DNA of 27,764 nucleotides from an uncultured Flavobacteriaceae bacterium (GCA_913044085.1 CAJWNW010000009.1:1-27764); one strand, 5' to 3'; positions 1 to 8,587 are shown, counted from the first letter of the stretch. Notes: generated by a model from the sequence alone, not told the origin. A program made the numbers and translations.

Positions 1-50
1 ACTTCGGGACCTATACCATCTCCAGGCAATACGGCAATTTTTAGATTCAT
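1..50 (-). CDS. leuB: 3-isopropylmalate dehydrogenase, N-terminus only (partial)
   Basis: Only the first 16 codons or so are present before the left window edge. They read MNLKIAVLPGDGIGPEV, the characteristic nucleotide-binding start of isopropylmalate dehydrogenases (the GDGIGPE signature). The ATG is the reverse complement of positions 48-50 and lies 2 nt after the leuD stop, so it is the fourth gene of the leuA-leuC-leuD-leuB run. LeuB oxidatively decarboxylates 3-isopropylmalate to 2-oxoisocaproate using NAD+. Isocitrate dehydrogenase shares part of this motif, but the operon context makes leuB by far the best call. Confidence 0.9.
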   Translation of the reverse strand, partial: MNLKIAVLPGDGIGPE

Positions 51-52
51 AA

Positions 53-643
53 TTAATGTTTATTTAAATGCTCGAAGGCTTCAATTTTTTCTTTTTGGCT
101 TACCAAGTAATCAATATCATCATAACCATTGATAAGGCATGTTTTTTTGTAGGGATCGATGTCAAAGATAGTACTCAAATTTATTTCATCAACCGATAGG
201 CATTGCGTTTCTAAATTGACGGTTAAGCTGGTATTAGAATCTTTGTCAATAACATTGAAGAGCTCTTTAAGAAATGTTTCAGATACCTGAATGGGAAGTA
301 AACCGTTGTTAAGGGCATTCCCTTTAAAAATATCTGCGAAAAAACTCGAAACAATCACTTTGAATCCGTAACCCACCAGCGCCCAGGCCGCATGTTCTCG
401 ACTAGAGCCACAGCCAAAGTTATCTGCCGCAACAAGAATACTACCGCTATATTTTGGGTTATTGAGTGGGAAATCAGGTTTTAAATTCTGGTCTTTATCG
501 TATCGCCAGTCTCTAAAGACATTGTCTCCAAAGCCTTTTTTATCCGTGGCTTTTAAAAACCGTGCAGGAATGATCTGATCGGTATCCACATTGGCGACAT
601 TGAGTGGAATTGCTCGCGATTTAAGAGTTGAAAATTTTTCCAT
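53..643 (-). CDS. leuD: 3-isopropylmalate dehydratase small subunit
   Basis: This 196-residue protein is the swivel-domain subunit of isopropylmalate isomerase, which with LeuC converts 2-isopropylmalate to 3-isopropylmalate in the cytosol. Family signatures are visible: the DTDQIIPARFLK segment near residues 21-32 and the NFGCGSSREHA substrate-binding loop near residues 75-85. The length is typical for LeuD (about 195-205). Its ATG overlaps the leuC stop by one base (TAATG), which suggests translational coupling, and the leuB ATG follows 2 nt after its stop. No anomalies were seen. Confidence 0.96.
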   Translation of the reverse strand: MEKFSTLKSRAIPLNVANVDTDQIIPARFLKATDKKGFGDNVFRDWRYDKDQNLKPDFPLNNPKYSGSILVAADNFGCGSSREHAAWALVGYGFKVIVSSFFADIFKGNALNNGLLPIQVSETFLKELFNVIDKDSNTSLTVNLETQCLSVDEINLSTIFDIDPYKKTCLINGYDDIDYLVSQKEKIEAFEHLNKH

Positions 644-2025
644 TAGAGGGTATGTTGAGTGACATCAATAATTTTTCCTTCCACTGCAGTTGCTGCAGCC
701 ACAAGAGGGCTTGCTAATATGGTTCTGGCACCAGGACCTTGGCGGCCTTCAAAATTTCTATTTGAAGTAGATACACAGTACTCTCCTTGAGGGATTTTAT
801 CATCGTTCATGGCTAGACAAGCTGAACATCCAGGTTGTCTCAATTCAAATCCAGCGTTTTCAAATACACTTTGTAGGCCTTCTGCTTTGATTTGCGCTTC
901 CACTTGACGGCTTCCCGGAACCAGCCAAGCAGTTACATTCTTCGCTTTTTGTTTACCTTTAATGAAACTGGCAGCTACTCTGAAATCTTCAATTCTAGAA
1001 TTGGTACAGCTACCAATAAATACAAAGTTGATGGGTTTGTTTAATAACGATTCTCCAGCATTAAAATCCATATATTGCAAAGATTTTTCAAAAGAGGGAT
1101 TATCTTCTAAAGGTATGGCGTCAGATATTTTAATGCCCATGCCAGGATTGGTCCCGTAAGTAATCATGGGCGCAATATCTTCAGCTTCAAAAGTATATTC
1201 CTTGTCAAATTTAGCCCCTTCGTCTGTTGGAAGTGTTTTCCAATATTCAATTTTTTTCTCAAACTCAGTCCCTTTGGGCGCAAACTCACGACCCTTGATG
1301 TAGTTAAAGGTAGTTTGATCTGGAGCGATCATACCACCTCTAGCCCCCATTTCAATGCTCATGTTACAAACAGTCATTCGGCCTTCCATGCTCATATTTT
1401 CAAAAACATCCCCTGCATATTCACAGAAATAACCTGTCCCTGAATTGGTGCCTAATTTAGAAATAATGTATAGGATAACGTCTTTAGCCAATACCCCTTT
1501 TTTGAGACTGCCATTTACAGTTACGCGCAGACTTTTTGGTTTTTTTAGTAAAAGACACTGGCTTGCGAAAACTTGGGCGACTTGACTTGTTCCAATACCA
1601 AAAGCAATCGCTCCAAAAGCACCATGTGTTGAGGTATGGCTGTCCCCGCACACCATGGTCATACCTGGTTGAGTGATCCCAAGTTCAGGTGCCATAACAT
1701 GGACAATCCCATTGTACTTATGACCGAGTTTATATAAGGTGATGTTATTTTCTAAACAATTTTTTGAAAGTTGTTCAAGTTGTTTTCTAGAAAGTGCATC
1801 TTTGACTGGTAGATGTTGATTTGTTGTAGGAGTATTGTGATCAGCTGTGGCTACAATTTGAAGTGGTCTAAAAATCGGAATTCTTCTTTGCTCTAATTCA
1901 TTAAAAGCTTGAGGGCTTGTAACTTCATGAATAAGATGCTTATCGATATACAGGATTTGAGGTCCATTTTCAACAGCTTCTACAACATGCGCATCCCAAA
2001 CCTTATCAAAAAGTGTCTGTTTCAT
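643..2025 (-). CDS. leuC: 3-isopropylmalate dehydratase large subunit
   Basis: This 460-residue aconitase-family protein is the [4Fe-4S] subunit that pairs with LeuD in leucine synthesis. The three cluster cysteines are visible: C340 in FIGSCTNSR, and C400 and C403 in PGCSACLAMN. The VCGDSHTSTHGAFG segment and the C-terminal GRQGPGART segment are also typical. The start MKQTLFDKVWDAH matches the usual LeuC beginning. The ATG lies only 3 nt after the leuA stop, and its own stop overlaps the leuD start, so the operon is compact and stoichiometric expression with LeuD is expected. Confidence 0.97.
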   Translation of the reverse strand: MKQTLFDKVWDAHVVEAVENGPQILYIDKHLIHEVTSPQAFNELEQRRIPIFRPLQIVATADHNTPTTNQHLPVKDALSRKQLEQLSKNCLENNITLYKLGHKYNGIVHVMAPELGITQPGMTMVCGDSHTSTHGAFGAIAFGIGTSQVAQVFASQCLLLKKPKSLRVTVNGSLKKGVLAKDVILYIISKLGTNSGTGYFCEYAGDVFENMSMEGRMTVCNMSIEMGARGGMIAPDQTTFNYIKGREFAPKGTEFEKKIEYWKTLPTDEGAKFDKEYTFEAEDIAPMITYGTNPGMGIKISDAIPLEDNPSFEKSLQYMDFNAGESLLNKPINFVFIGSCTNSRIEDFRVAASFIKGKQKAKNVTAWLVPGSRQVEAQIKAEGLQSVFENAGFELRQPGCSACLAMNDDKIPQGEYCVSTSNRNFEGRQGPGARTILASPLVAAATAVEGKIIDVTQHTL

Positions 2026-2028
2026 AAA

Positions 2029-3198
2029 TCAGCGTAGTTCATTGTAAATAGCACTAGACTCCATGATTTGGTGGATGTCATTGTCATTTATTTCTTTTTT
2101 TAAATCAGCAAATTTTAGAAAATCTTTGTAAACGACATCGAGCTGTAGTTTTGTAAGATTATAACCGACATTTTTTGCCCTGTAAGCCAAGGCGGCGCGA
2201 CCAGATCTAGCTGTCAGCACAATAGCCGATTTGGTAACACCAACATCTTTTGGATTTATGATTTCATAGGTTTCTCTATTTTTTATTACACCGTCTTGGT
2301 GAATTCCTGAGCTGTGCGCAAATGCATTGGCACCTACGATGGCTTTGTTGGGCTGGGTGTGAATTCCCATATTATCAGAAACTAGTTGGCTGATACCATA
2401 TAGCATAGAGGTGTTAATATTGGTGTCCAATTTTAGGTTTGGATGTTGCTTCATAATCATGACTACTTCCTCTAATGCGGTATTGCCTGCACGTTCGCCG
2501 ATTCCGTTAATGGTACATTCAATTTGCCCCGCCCCGTTAATAACACCTTCAATGGAATTTGCGGTGGCTAGCCCAAGATCATTGTGACAATGACAAGATA
2601 ATGTGGCTTTTTCAATTCCTTTTACATTCTCTTTGAGGTACCTTATTTTAGCCCCGTACTCATGAGGAAGGCAATACCCTGTTGTATCCGGAATATTTAG
2701 AACGGTGGCTCCAGCTTTAATAACAGCTTCACAAACTTTTGCAAGATATTCGTTATCAGTTCGGCCAGCATCTTCCGCATAAAACTCTATATCTTCCACA
2801 AATGATTTTGCATAACGCACCGCGGCAACAGCACGTTCTATAATGGCGTCTCTGTTCGAGTTAAATTTAAATTTAATGTGTGAATCTGAAGTTCCAATGC
2901 CTGTATGAATCCTGGGCATCTTGGCATATTTTAGAGCTTCAGCAGCAGTTTTAATATCGTTTTCTACGGAGCGGCTCAATCCGCAAACAGTCGCATTCTT
3001 AACGATTTTTGAAACGGCTTCAACCGATGCAAAATCTCCAGGGCTAGACACTGGGAATCCCGCTTCAATAATATCCACGCCCAACAGGTCTAATTGCTCC
3101 GCGATAACTGTTTTTTGAGCTTTGTTGAGCTTGCATCCGGGCACCTGCTCTCCATCCCTTAAAGTAGTGTCAAATATTTGAACGTTTGTGGTGGACAT
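2029..3198 (-). CDS. leuA: 2-isopropylmalate synthase, short form without regulatory domain
   Basis: LeuA condenses 2-oxoisovalerate with acetyl-CoA in the committed step of leucine synthesis. The TIM-barrel catalytic domain is complete: DTTLRDGEQ at residues 10-18 (metal and substrate residues R14 and D15), HCHNDLGLA with H203 and H205 as metal ligands, and the GERAGN motif ending at N239. The protein has 389 residues, against roughly 500-570 for the leucine-inhibited enzymes, so the C-terminal allosteric LeuA dimerisation domain is absent. Homocitrate or citramalate synthase would be alternatives on sequence alone, but the position directly upstream of leuC, leuD and leuB supports LeuA. Feedback control by leucine is therefore probably missing or different. 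Confidence 0.9.
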   Translation of the reverse strand: MSTTNVQIFDTTLRDGEQVPGCKLNKAQKTVIAEQLDLLGVDIIEAGFPVSSPGDFASVEAVSKIVKNATVCGLSRSVENDIKTAAEALKYAKMPRIHTGIGTSDSHIKFKFNSNRDAIIERAVAAVRYAKSFVEDIEFYAEDAGRTDNEYLAKVCEAVIKAGATVLNIPDTTGYCLPHEYGAKIRYLKENVKGIEKATLSCHCHNDLGLATANSIEGVINGAGQIECTINGIGERAGNTALEEVVMIMKQHPNLKLDTNINTSMLYGISQLVSDNMGIHTQPNKAIVGANAFAHSSGIHQDGVIKNRETYEIINPKDVGVTKSAIVLTARSGRAALAYRAKNVGYNLTKLQLDVVYKDFLKFADLKKEINDNDIHQIMESSAIYNELR

Positions 3199-3350
3199 TT
3201 CTATATAATATATTCTATATTGTATTGCATAACGAATTTAATTTTTTTTGAATTTTAAACCTAAATTATTTTCATAAATTTACAATGCTTAACCAGGAGT
3301 ATTTTAATGTAATAATATGAATATCATAGTGTTAAGTGCATTATTTAATT

Positions 3351-4901
3351 ATGACTAAACTTACAAAAGACAATTTGTTTGTCTTGGTGAAATCACTGAC
3401 CAAGTCTGAAAAGCGACAGTTTAAGCTTTATGTCGGTAGATTGGGTGTGAATGAAGATTCAAAGTTTTTGTTGCTGTTTAAGTTGTTAGAACGGCTTAAG
3501 GCTTACGATGAAAAACTTATCTTAAAGCAAGGATTCGTAAAAAAACAACAGCTTTCCAATTTAAAAGCCCATTTATACAAGCAGATACTTATAAGCCTAA
3601 AACTGAATCCTTCTCATCAAAATTTGAGAATACAACTGAGGGAGCAATTGGATTTTGCTACTATTTTATACCACAAAGGGCTCTACAAGCAAAGTTTGAA
3701 AATACTAGATAAGGCGAAGGCATTAGCCATTAAAAACCAGGAAAAAAATATTGCGTATGAGATCGTTGAACTTGAAAAAGTCATAGAATCTCAATACATC
3801 ACAAGAAGTCTTAGTAACAGGGCTGACGCATTAACAATTCAAGCCAAAGAGTTGAGTCGTCAGAATGTTATTGCCAGCAAGTTGTCTAATTTATCTCTAC
3901 AATTGTATGGGTTGTTTTTAAAAACAGGTTATGTAAAAAATAATGCAGAGCATGAAAAAGTGACGGATTATTTTGATAAAAGAATGCCAAAATTTAAAAT
4001 TGAAGCATTGGGGTTTAGAGAAAAACTTTGGCTTTACAAGTCTCATCTTTGGTATAGTTTTTTAATTCAAGACTTCAAGTCTTGTTATAAATACTCCCGT
4101 AAATGGGTGGACTTGTTTTATGATAATGAGACTATGATTCCTTTAAATCCTGTATTTTTCTTAAGAGGATACCAGTATCTTTTAGAGGCCTTATTTTTCA
4201 TAAAGCACCATCAAAAATTTAAAAATGTTTTGAACGATTTTGAACAAATAACTCAAAAAGCGTGGTTCCCTCATGACGATAATATTGACGGCTTGGTGTT
4301 TCTTTACCTGTATTCCAATAAGATTAATTTACATTTTATGGAAGGTAGTTTCAACGAGGGCCTTCCTTTAATTGAAGAGGTGCTTGAAGGTTTGAAGAGA
4401 CACGCCAACCAAATAGACGAACATCATGTGATGGTGTTTTACTATAAGATAGCCAGCTTGTATTTTGGTACCGGTGATTATGAAAACGCCATTTGTTTTC
4501 TTTCCAAGATCATTAATAATAAGTCTCTGCAGATGAGAGAGGATTTGTTGTGTTTTTCTCGAATTTTAAATTTAGTGGCACATTATGAGGCAGGTCTTGA
4601 CTACCAACTCGATCGCCTTATCAAAAACACCTATAAGTTTTTGATTAAAATGGAAGATTTATATGCGGTTCAAAAAGAAATGGTTTCCTTTTTAAAGAGC
4701 TTAGGGGACATCTATCCAAACGAACTAAAAGCCGCTTTTAAAGGTTTACACCAAAAACTTTTAACTTATGAAGACCACCCCTATGAAAGGCGTGCTTTTT
4801 TATACCTGGATATAATTTCTTGGTTAGAAAGTAAAATAGAAAATAAATCTACAGCAGACATAATTAAAGAAAAATTTACTAAAATTAACATTAATATTTA
4901 A
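3351..4901 (+). CDS. Unrecognised alpha-helical repeat protein (TPR-like)
   Basis: No specific function is recognised. The protein is 516 residues from the ATG at 3351; an in-frame GTG at 3336 would add five residues, but ATG followed by MTKLTKDNLFVLVKSL looks like the natural beginning. The N-terminus carries a conserved-looking basic motif, LTKSEKRQFKLY. The rest is almost entirely predicted helix with TPR-like pairs: ILYHKGLYKQSLKILDKAK in the N-terminal third and SLYFGTGDYENAICFLSKI in the C-terminal half. There is no signal peptide or membrane segment, so it is probably cytosolic. I recall similar proteins in flavobacteria annotated only as hypothetical. It diverges from leuA and precedes the metY riboswitch, which gives no clear hint to its role. 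Confidence 0.85.
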   Translation: MTKLTKDNLFVLVKSLTKSEKRQFKLYVGRLGVNEDSKFLLLFKLLERLKAYDEKLILKQGFVKKQQLSNLKAHLYKQILISLKLNPSHQNLRIQLREQLDFATILYHKGLYKQSLKILDKAKALAIKNQEKNIAYEIVELEKVIESQYITRSLSNRADALTIQAKELSRQNVIASKLSNLSLQLYGLFLKTGYVKNNAEHEKVTDYFDKRMPKFKIEALGFREKLWLYKSHLWYSFLIQDFKSCYKYSRKWVDLFYDNETMIPLNPVFFLRGYQYLLEALFFIKHHQKFKNVLNDFEQITQKAWFPHDDNIDGLVFLYLYSNKINLHFMEGSFNEGLPLIEEVLEGLKRHANQIDEHHVMVFYYKIASLYFGTGDYENAICFLSKIINNKSLQMREDLLCFSRILNLVAHYEAGLDYQLDRLIKNTYKFLIKMEDLYAVQKEMVSFLKSLGDIYPNELKAAFKGLHQKLLTYEDHPYERRAFLYLDIISWLESKIENKSTADIIKEKFTKININI

Positions 4902-4917
4902 AAAAATTAGAAAAAAA

Positions 4918-4950
4918 TTTGGTTATCTGATTTATATATTTGAATATTTG
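4918..4950 (+). promoter_or_regulatory. Candidate promoter for the metY riboswitch transcript
   Basis: Bacteroidota promoters typically show TTTG near -33 and TAnnTTTG near -7. Here TTTG at 4918-4921 lies 21 nt upstream of AATATTTG (4943-4950, 7 of 8 matches). A perfect TATATTTG occurs at 4935-4942, but without a well-placed -33 box. Either would start RNA roughly 25-35 nt before the riboswitch P1 stem. This is motif matching only. Confidence 0.4.
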
Positions 4951-4979
4951 CGTATACAAAGTTCAACAACTTATTGAAG

Positions 4980-5092
4980 TGTTATCAAGAAAGGTAGAGG
5001 GATTAGACCCGTTGACGCCTTAGCAACCCTCTAACCTAATTAGAGTAGGTGCTAAATTCTACTATTTATGTTTTATAATTAGATAGATAACA
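4980..5092 (+). ncRNA. SAM-I (S-box) riboswitch upstream of metY
   Basis: The segment carries the S-box core in order. The 5' P1 strand TGTTATC (4980-4986) is complementary to GATAACA (5086-5092). It is followed by the AAGAAAGG kink-turn-like segment. AGAGGG (4996-5001) pairs with CCCTCT (5027-5032) for P2, with the conserved GACGCCTTAGCAACC stretch inside. ACCTA (5034-5038) pairs with TAGGT (5046-5050) for P3, then GTGCTAAA, and a P4 closed at least by CTAA (5052-5055) and TTAG (5079-5082). The aptamer senses S-adenosylmethionine and normally lowers expression when SAM is abundant. It precedes metY by about 120 nt, which fits control of methionine synthesis. Confidence 0.92.
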
Positions 5093-5093
5093 A

Positions 5094-5180
5094 GTGCTAA
5101 TTTCTATAAAATTAGGACATACTCTTTATAACATTTTTCGTTAAGATTCATCAAAAATGATGTGTTTTACTTTTGTTTTA
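5094..5180 (+). promoter_or_regulatory. Putative expression platform of the SAM riboswitch
   Basis: Between the aptamer and metY two small stems can form. CTAATTT (5097-5103) pairs with AAATTAG (5109-5115) around a 5-nt loop. CATCA (5149-5153) pairs with TGATG (5158-5162) around AAAA and is followed by a T-rich stretch (TGTTTTACTTTTGTTTT). The first stem's 5' strand can alternatively pair with AATTAG (5077-5082), which belongs to P4, so the two states are mutually exclusive on paper. Neither stem is a strong intrinsic terminator, so the mechanism is uncertain. Confidence 0.35.
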
Positions 5181-5210
5181 ATTAATTATTAACTCAAAAA
5201 AAACTGAAAA

Positions 5211-6509
5211 ATGAGTACCCAAAAATTTGCAACAAACGCACTACATGCGGGCCACGATGCCTCTCAAACCTCTGGTACGAGAGCCGTACCTATTTACCAA
5301 TCTACAGCTTATGTTTTTAACGATTCTGATCATGCCGCTAATCTGTTTGCATTGGCTGAACCTGGTAATATTTATACAAGAATAAACAATCCAACAAATG
5401 ATATTTTGGAACAGCGCTTGGCTGCTTTGGAAGGGGGAATTGCAGCAGTTGTTACTGCTTCCGGCACTTCGGCCATTGCTACGACTTTGTTAACGCTTTT
5501 AAAAGCGGGAGATCATATTGTTGCTTCTAGTAGTTTGTATGGGGGAACCTACAATTTATTGAGCGTTACCTTGCCAAGACATGGAATCACAACTACATTT
5601 GTGGACCCATCAGATTCTGAAAATTTTAAAACGGCAGTTCAAGAAAATACTAGGACATTTTTTATTGAATCTTTAGGAAACCCTAAGTTGGACGTCTTGG
5701 ATATAGAAGCCATCTCTAAACAAGCACAATCATCTAAAGTCCCATTGATCGTGGACAATACTGTTGCCACACCTTGTTTATTAAATCCTATTGAACACGG
5801 CGCCAATATTGTCATTCATTCTCTTACAAAATACATCAATGGCAATGGTACAGCCTTAGGAGGTGCTATTATTGATGCGGGAACTTTTGATTGGACCAAT
5901 GGAAAATTCCCAGAATTTACGGAACCTTCCCCTGGATATCACGGCTTGGTTTACAGCGAAGCCCTAGAAGCGGCCGCATTCATAGCTAAAATTAGAATAG
6001 AAGGATTACGAGATTATGGCGCTGCACTCAGTCCATTTAATGCATTTCAAATTATCCAAGGATTGGAGACATTGGAAGTTAGAATCCAAAAGCACAGCGA
6101 AAATGCATTGCTACTGGCTCAGTGGTTACAAAAGCAGGATTTAGTTGCTTGGGTGAATTATCCTGGATTGGAAAACAGTGCTTACAAATCTTTAGCAGCA
6201 CGTTACTTACCCAAGGGACAAAGTGGTCTTGTAACCTTTGGTGTCAATGGGGGATATGATGCTGCTAAAAAAATTGCAGACACCACAAAACTATTTTCTT
6301 TATTGGCAAACATTGGAGACACAAAATCTTTGATCATTCATCCAGCGAGCACCACCCATCAACAATTAAGTGATGAAGCACAAGCGTCCACAGGAGTTAC
6401 TAAAGACCTCATTCGTTTGTCGGTCGGATTGGAAAATATTGATGATCTCAAAGCAGATTTGGAAGCGGCTTTTAGTGCAGTAAATGCACAAGTCCCTTGT
6501 GATTTCTAA
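5211..6509 (+). CDS. metY: O-acetylhomoserine sulfhydrylase (homocysteine synthase)
   Basis: This is a cytosolic PLP enzyme of the Cys/Met metabolism family that makes homocysteine directly from O-acetylhomoserine and sulfide. The PLP lysine is K207 in HSLTKYINGNGTALGG. The N-terminal FATNALHAGHD, YTRINNPTND (residues 55-64) and ASGTSAI segments are typical. The length of 432 residues fits MetY (about 425-440) better than cystathionine gamma-synthase or gamma-lyase (about 380-400), because MetY-type enzymes carry an insertion. It lies behind a SAM-I riboswitch and is followed after 11 nt by a MetX-like gene, so substrate supply and use are encoded together. ATG start in an A-rich context. Confidence 0.95.
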   Translation: MSTQKFATNALHAGHDASQTSGTRAVPIYQSTAYVFNDSDHAANLFALAEPGNIYTRINNPTNDILEQRLAALEGGIAAVVTASGTSAIATTLLTLLKAGDHIVASSSLYGGTYNLLSVTLPRHGITTTFVDPSDSENFKTAVQENTRTFFIESLGNPKLDVLDIEAISKQAQSSKVPLIVDNTVATPCLLNPIEHGANIVIHSLTKYINGNGTALGGAIIDAGTFDWTNGKFPEFTEPSPGYHGLVYSEALEAAAFIAKIRIEGLRDYGAALSPFNAFQIIQGLETLEVRIQKHSENALLLAQWLQKQDLVAWVNYPGLENSAYKSLAARYLPKGQSGLVTFGVNGGYDAAKKIADTTKLFSLLANIGDTKSLIIHPASTTHQQLSDEAQASTGVTKDLIRLSVGLENIDDLKADLEAAFSAVNAQVPCDF

Positions 6510-6520
6510 CAACTAATGAA

Positions 6521-7513
6521 TTGAACAAATTAAAATACATAGACCTTCCTAAGCACACCTTAATTTCTGGTAAGAAACACGCCACACAATTGTCTTATCA
6601 GTTGTTTGGGTGTGCATTAAATACAGCCCCTATTGTTTTGGTAAACCACGCTTTAACAGGCAATTCAAATGTATGCGGAGAAACCGGGTGGTGGGGTTCA
6701 CTAATAGGGCTTGATAAAACAATTGATACGTTGCGTTATACCGTTTTGGCCTTTAATATTCCTGGGAACGGTTACGATGGAAACCCTGATAATTTAATAG
6801 AAAATTACAAAGATTTTGTGGCTAGAGACATTGCCCAAATGTTCATTTCAGGAATTGAGTTTTTGAAGATAAATCAATTATATGCCATTATTGGAGGCTC
6901 TTTAGGTGGCGGTATCGCATGGGAAATGGCAGTGTTAAGCCCTAATATTACCCAACACTTGATTACCATTGCGAGTGATTGGAAATCTACAGATTGGATC
7001 ATTGCCAACTGTTTGATCCAAGAACAGTTTTTAATTAACTCTAAAAACCCACTACACGACGCAAGAATGCATGCCATGTTGTGCTACCGTACTCCGGCTT
7101 CGTTTGCAGCACGGTTTGAACGTTCAAAAACTGAGGACTTACAATTATTCAATATTGAATCTTGGCTTTTACATCATGGTGAAAAGCTAAAACAGCGCTT
7201 TCAACTGTCGGCCTATAAATTGATGAATCAACTTTTAAGAACAATTGATATTACTAAAGAAAATCAAGACGCTGTAGAGGTGCTCAATTCTATTAATGCG
7301 AAAATTCACATGATAGGAATCGAAACAGATTTATTTTTTGTACCCGAACAGAACAGGCAAACGTTAGAACTCCTGCAATCGAAATTTTCAGAGATTTATT
7401 ACCACGAGATTTCTTCTATTCATGGCCATGATGCTTTTTTGATTGAATACGAACAACTCAACAAGATTATTGAACCTTTGTTTCAAACCCAAGCGGCCCC
7501 AATTTTAGGCTAA
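6521..7513 (+). CDS. metX: Homoserine O-acetyltransferase-like alpha/beta hydrolase
   Basis: This protein likely transfers acetyl from acetyl-CoA to homoserine to feed MetY. It has the MetX alpha/beta-hydrolase layout: an oxyanion-side NHALTGNS segment (residues 42-49), the nucleophile S127 in the GGSLGG elbow, an acid D270 in IETDLFFVPEQ, and the catalytic H303 in HGHDAFL. At 330 residues it is a little shorter than classical MetX (about 350-380). The start is a TTG at 6521; the ATG at 6516 is in another frame and stops after two codons, and no in-frame ATG occurs until codon 108. It lies 11 nt behind metY and is presumably under the same riboswitch. A succinyl rather than acetyl donor cannot be excluded. 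Confidence 0.85.
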   Translation: MNKLKYIDLPKHTLISGKKHATQLSYQLFGCALNTAPIVLVNHALTGNSNVCGETGWWGSLIGLDKTIDTLRYTVLAFNIPGNGYDGNPDNLIENYKDFVARDIAQMFISGIEFLKINQLYAIIGGSLGGGIAWEMAVLSPNITQHLITIASDWKSTDWIIANCLIQEQFLINSKNPLHDARMHAMLCYRTPASFAARFERSKTEDLQLFNIESWLLHHGEKLKQRFQLSAYKLMNQLLRTIDITKENQDAVEVLNSINAKIHMIGIETDLFFVPEQNRQTLELLQSKFSEIYYHEISSIHGHDAFLIEYEQLNKIIEPLFQTQAAPILG

Positions 7514-7576
7514 AACTTATTTTTTCTATAGCAGTCGTTAAAATTTAATTTTCGCCTCACACGCATTTGTTTTTAT

Positions 7577-8584
7577 ATGCTTAATTTTGCAAATAAATAT
7601 TTGCATTTGAAAGTCATTGAGCGCATAAAAAAACCCATAAGTTTTGAGATGGAACTTTTTGAAAAAAAGTTTCGCCTTTCTATGTCAAGTAAAGTGGCTC
7701 TGCTGAATCGAATCACCCATTATATTGTCAATCGTAAGGGCAAACAAATGCGCCCCATGTTTGTGTTTTTATCTGCAAAGATGGTTTCCAACGGGGAACT
7801 CAGTGAGCGGACTTATCGCGGTGCTTCTGTTATCGAACTCATTCACACCGCAACCCTGGTTCATGATGATGTGGTTGATGACAGCAATCAACGTCGAAGC
7901 TTTTTTTCCATAAATGCCCTTTGGAAAAATAAAATTGCTGTTTTAGTAGGGGACTTTTTATTATCTAAAGGACTTTTAGTCTGTATTGACAACAATGATT
8001 TTGATTTATTAAAAATCATTTCCGTTGCGGTTCGAGAAATGAGTGAAGGCGAACTGCTTCAGATTGAAAAAGCCAGAACTTTAGACATTACAGAGGCTAT
8101 TTATTACAATATTATCCGTCAGAAAACAGCCACTTTGATCGCAGCTTGTTGCAGTTTGGGTGCCGCATCTGTTAAACCACATTCAAAGGATGTAGAAATC
8201 TTAAGAAAGTTTGGAGAGCTTATTGGGATGGCATTTCAAATCAAGGACGATTTATTCGATTATGGATCTCGAAAAATTGGCAAGCCAACAGGCATAGACA
8301 TCAAAGAACAAAAAATGACACTCCCCTTAATTTACACCCTTAATAATTGTTCCAACAAAGACCGCGACTGGATTGTAAACTCCATTAAGCGCTATAACAA
8401 AGACCCCAAAAGAGTAAAAGAAGTCATTGCTTTTGTAAAAGAAAGTGGAGGTCTAGACTATGCAGTATCAAAAATGAAAGAATTCCAAACTCAAGCGCTT
8501 GAATTGATTCAACATTATCCAGAATCTAAATACAAAGAAGCCTTGGTAATGATGGTCAACTATGTCATTGATCGCAATAAATAA
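7577..8584 (+). CDS. ispB: Long-chain polyprenyl diphosphate synthase (IspB type)
   Basis: This trans-prenyltransferase elongates allylic diphosphates with isopentenyl diphosphate, probably to make the menaquinone side chain. The first aspartate-rich motif is DDVVD (residues 97-101, in LVHDDVVDDSNQRR) and the second is DDLFD (224-228, in QIKDDLFDYG). KGKQMRPMFVFL and the later GKPTGIDIKEQKMTLPL are also typical of the long-chain class. Small or slim residues before the first motif (ATL) rather than aromatic ones fit a long product. The product length cannot be read from sequence alone; octaprenyl is the usual annotation. ATG start at 7577; the gap to metX is 63 nt, so co-transcription is possible but not shown. 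Confidence 0.9.
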   Translation: MLNFANKYLHLKVIERIKKPISFEMELFEKKFRLSMSSKVALLNRITHYIVNRKGKQMRPMFVFLSAKMVSNGELSERTYRGASVIELIHTATLVHDDVVDDSNQRRSFFSINALWKNKIAVLVGDFLLSKGLLVCIDNNDFDLLKIISVAVREMSEGELLQIEKARTLDITEAIYYNIIRQKTATLIAACCSLGAASVKPHSKDVEILRKFGELIGMAFQIKDDLFDYGSRKIGKPTGIDIKEQKMTLPLIYTLNNCSNKDRDWIVNSIKRYNKDPKRVKEVIAFVKESGGLDYAVSKMKEFQTQALELIQHYPESKYKEALVMMVNYVIDRNK

Positions 8585-8587
8585 ACC

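Noticed and set aside
3199..3350. Possible leucine leader peptide or attenuator upstream of leuA
   Set aside because: The 150-nt divergent gap shows no leucine-codon run and no convincing paired stems; only weak promoter-like boxes were seen, none with good spacing on either strand.
4902..4980. Terminator after the helical protein gene
   Set aside because: The A-rich stretch has no inverted repeat with a T-run; it is more likely the upstream part of the metY promoter.
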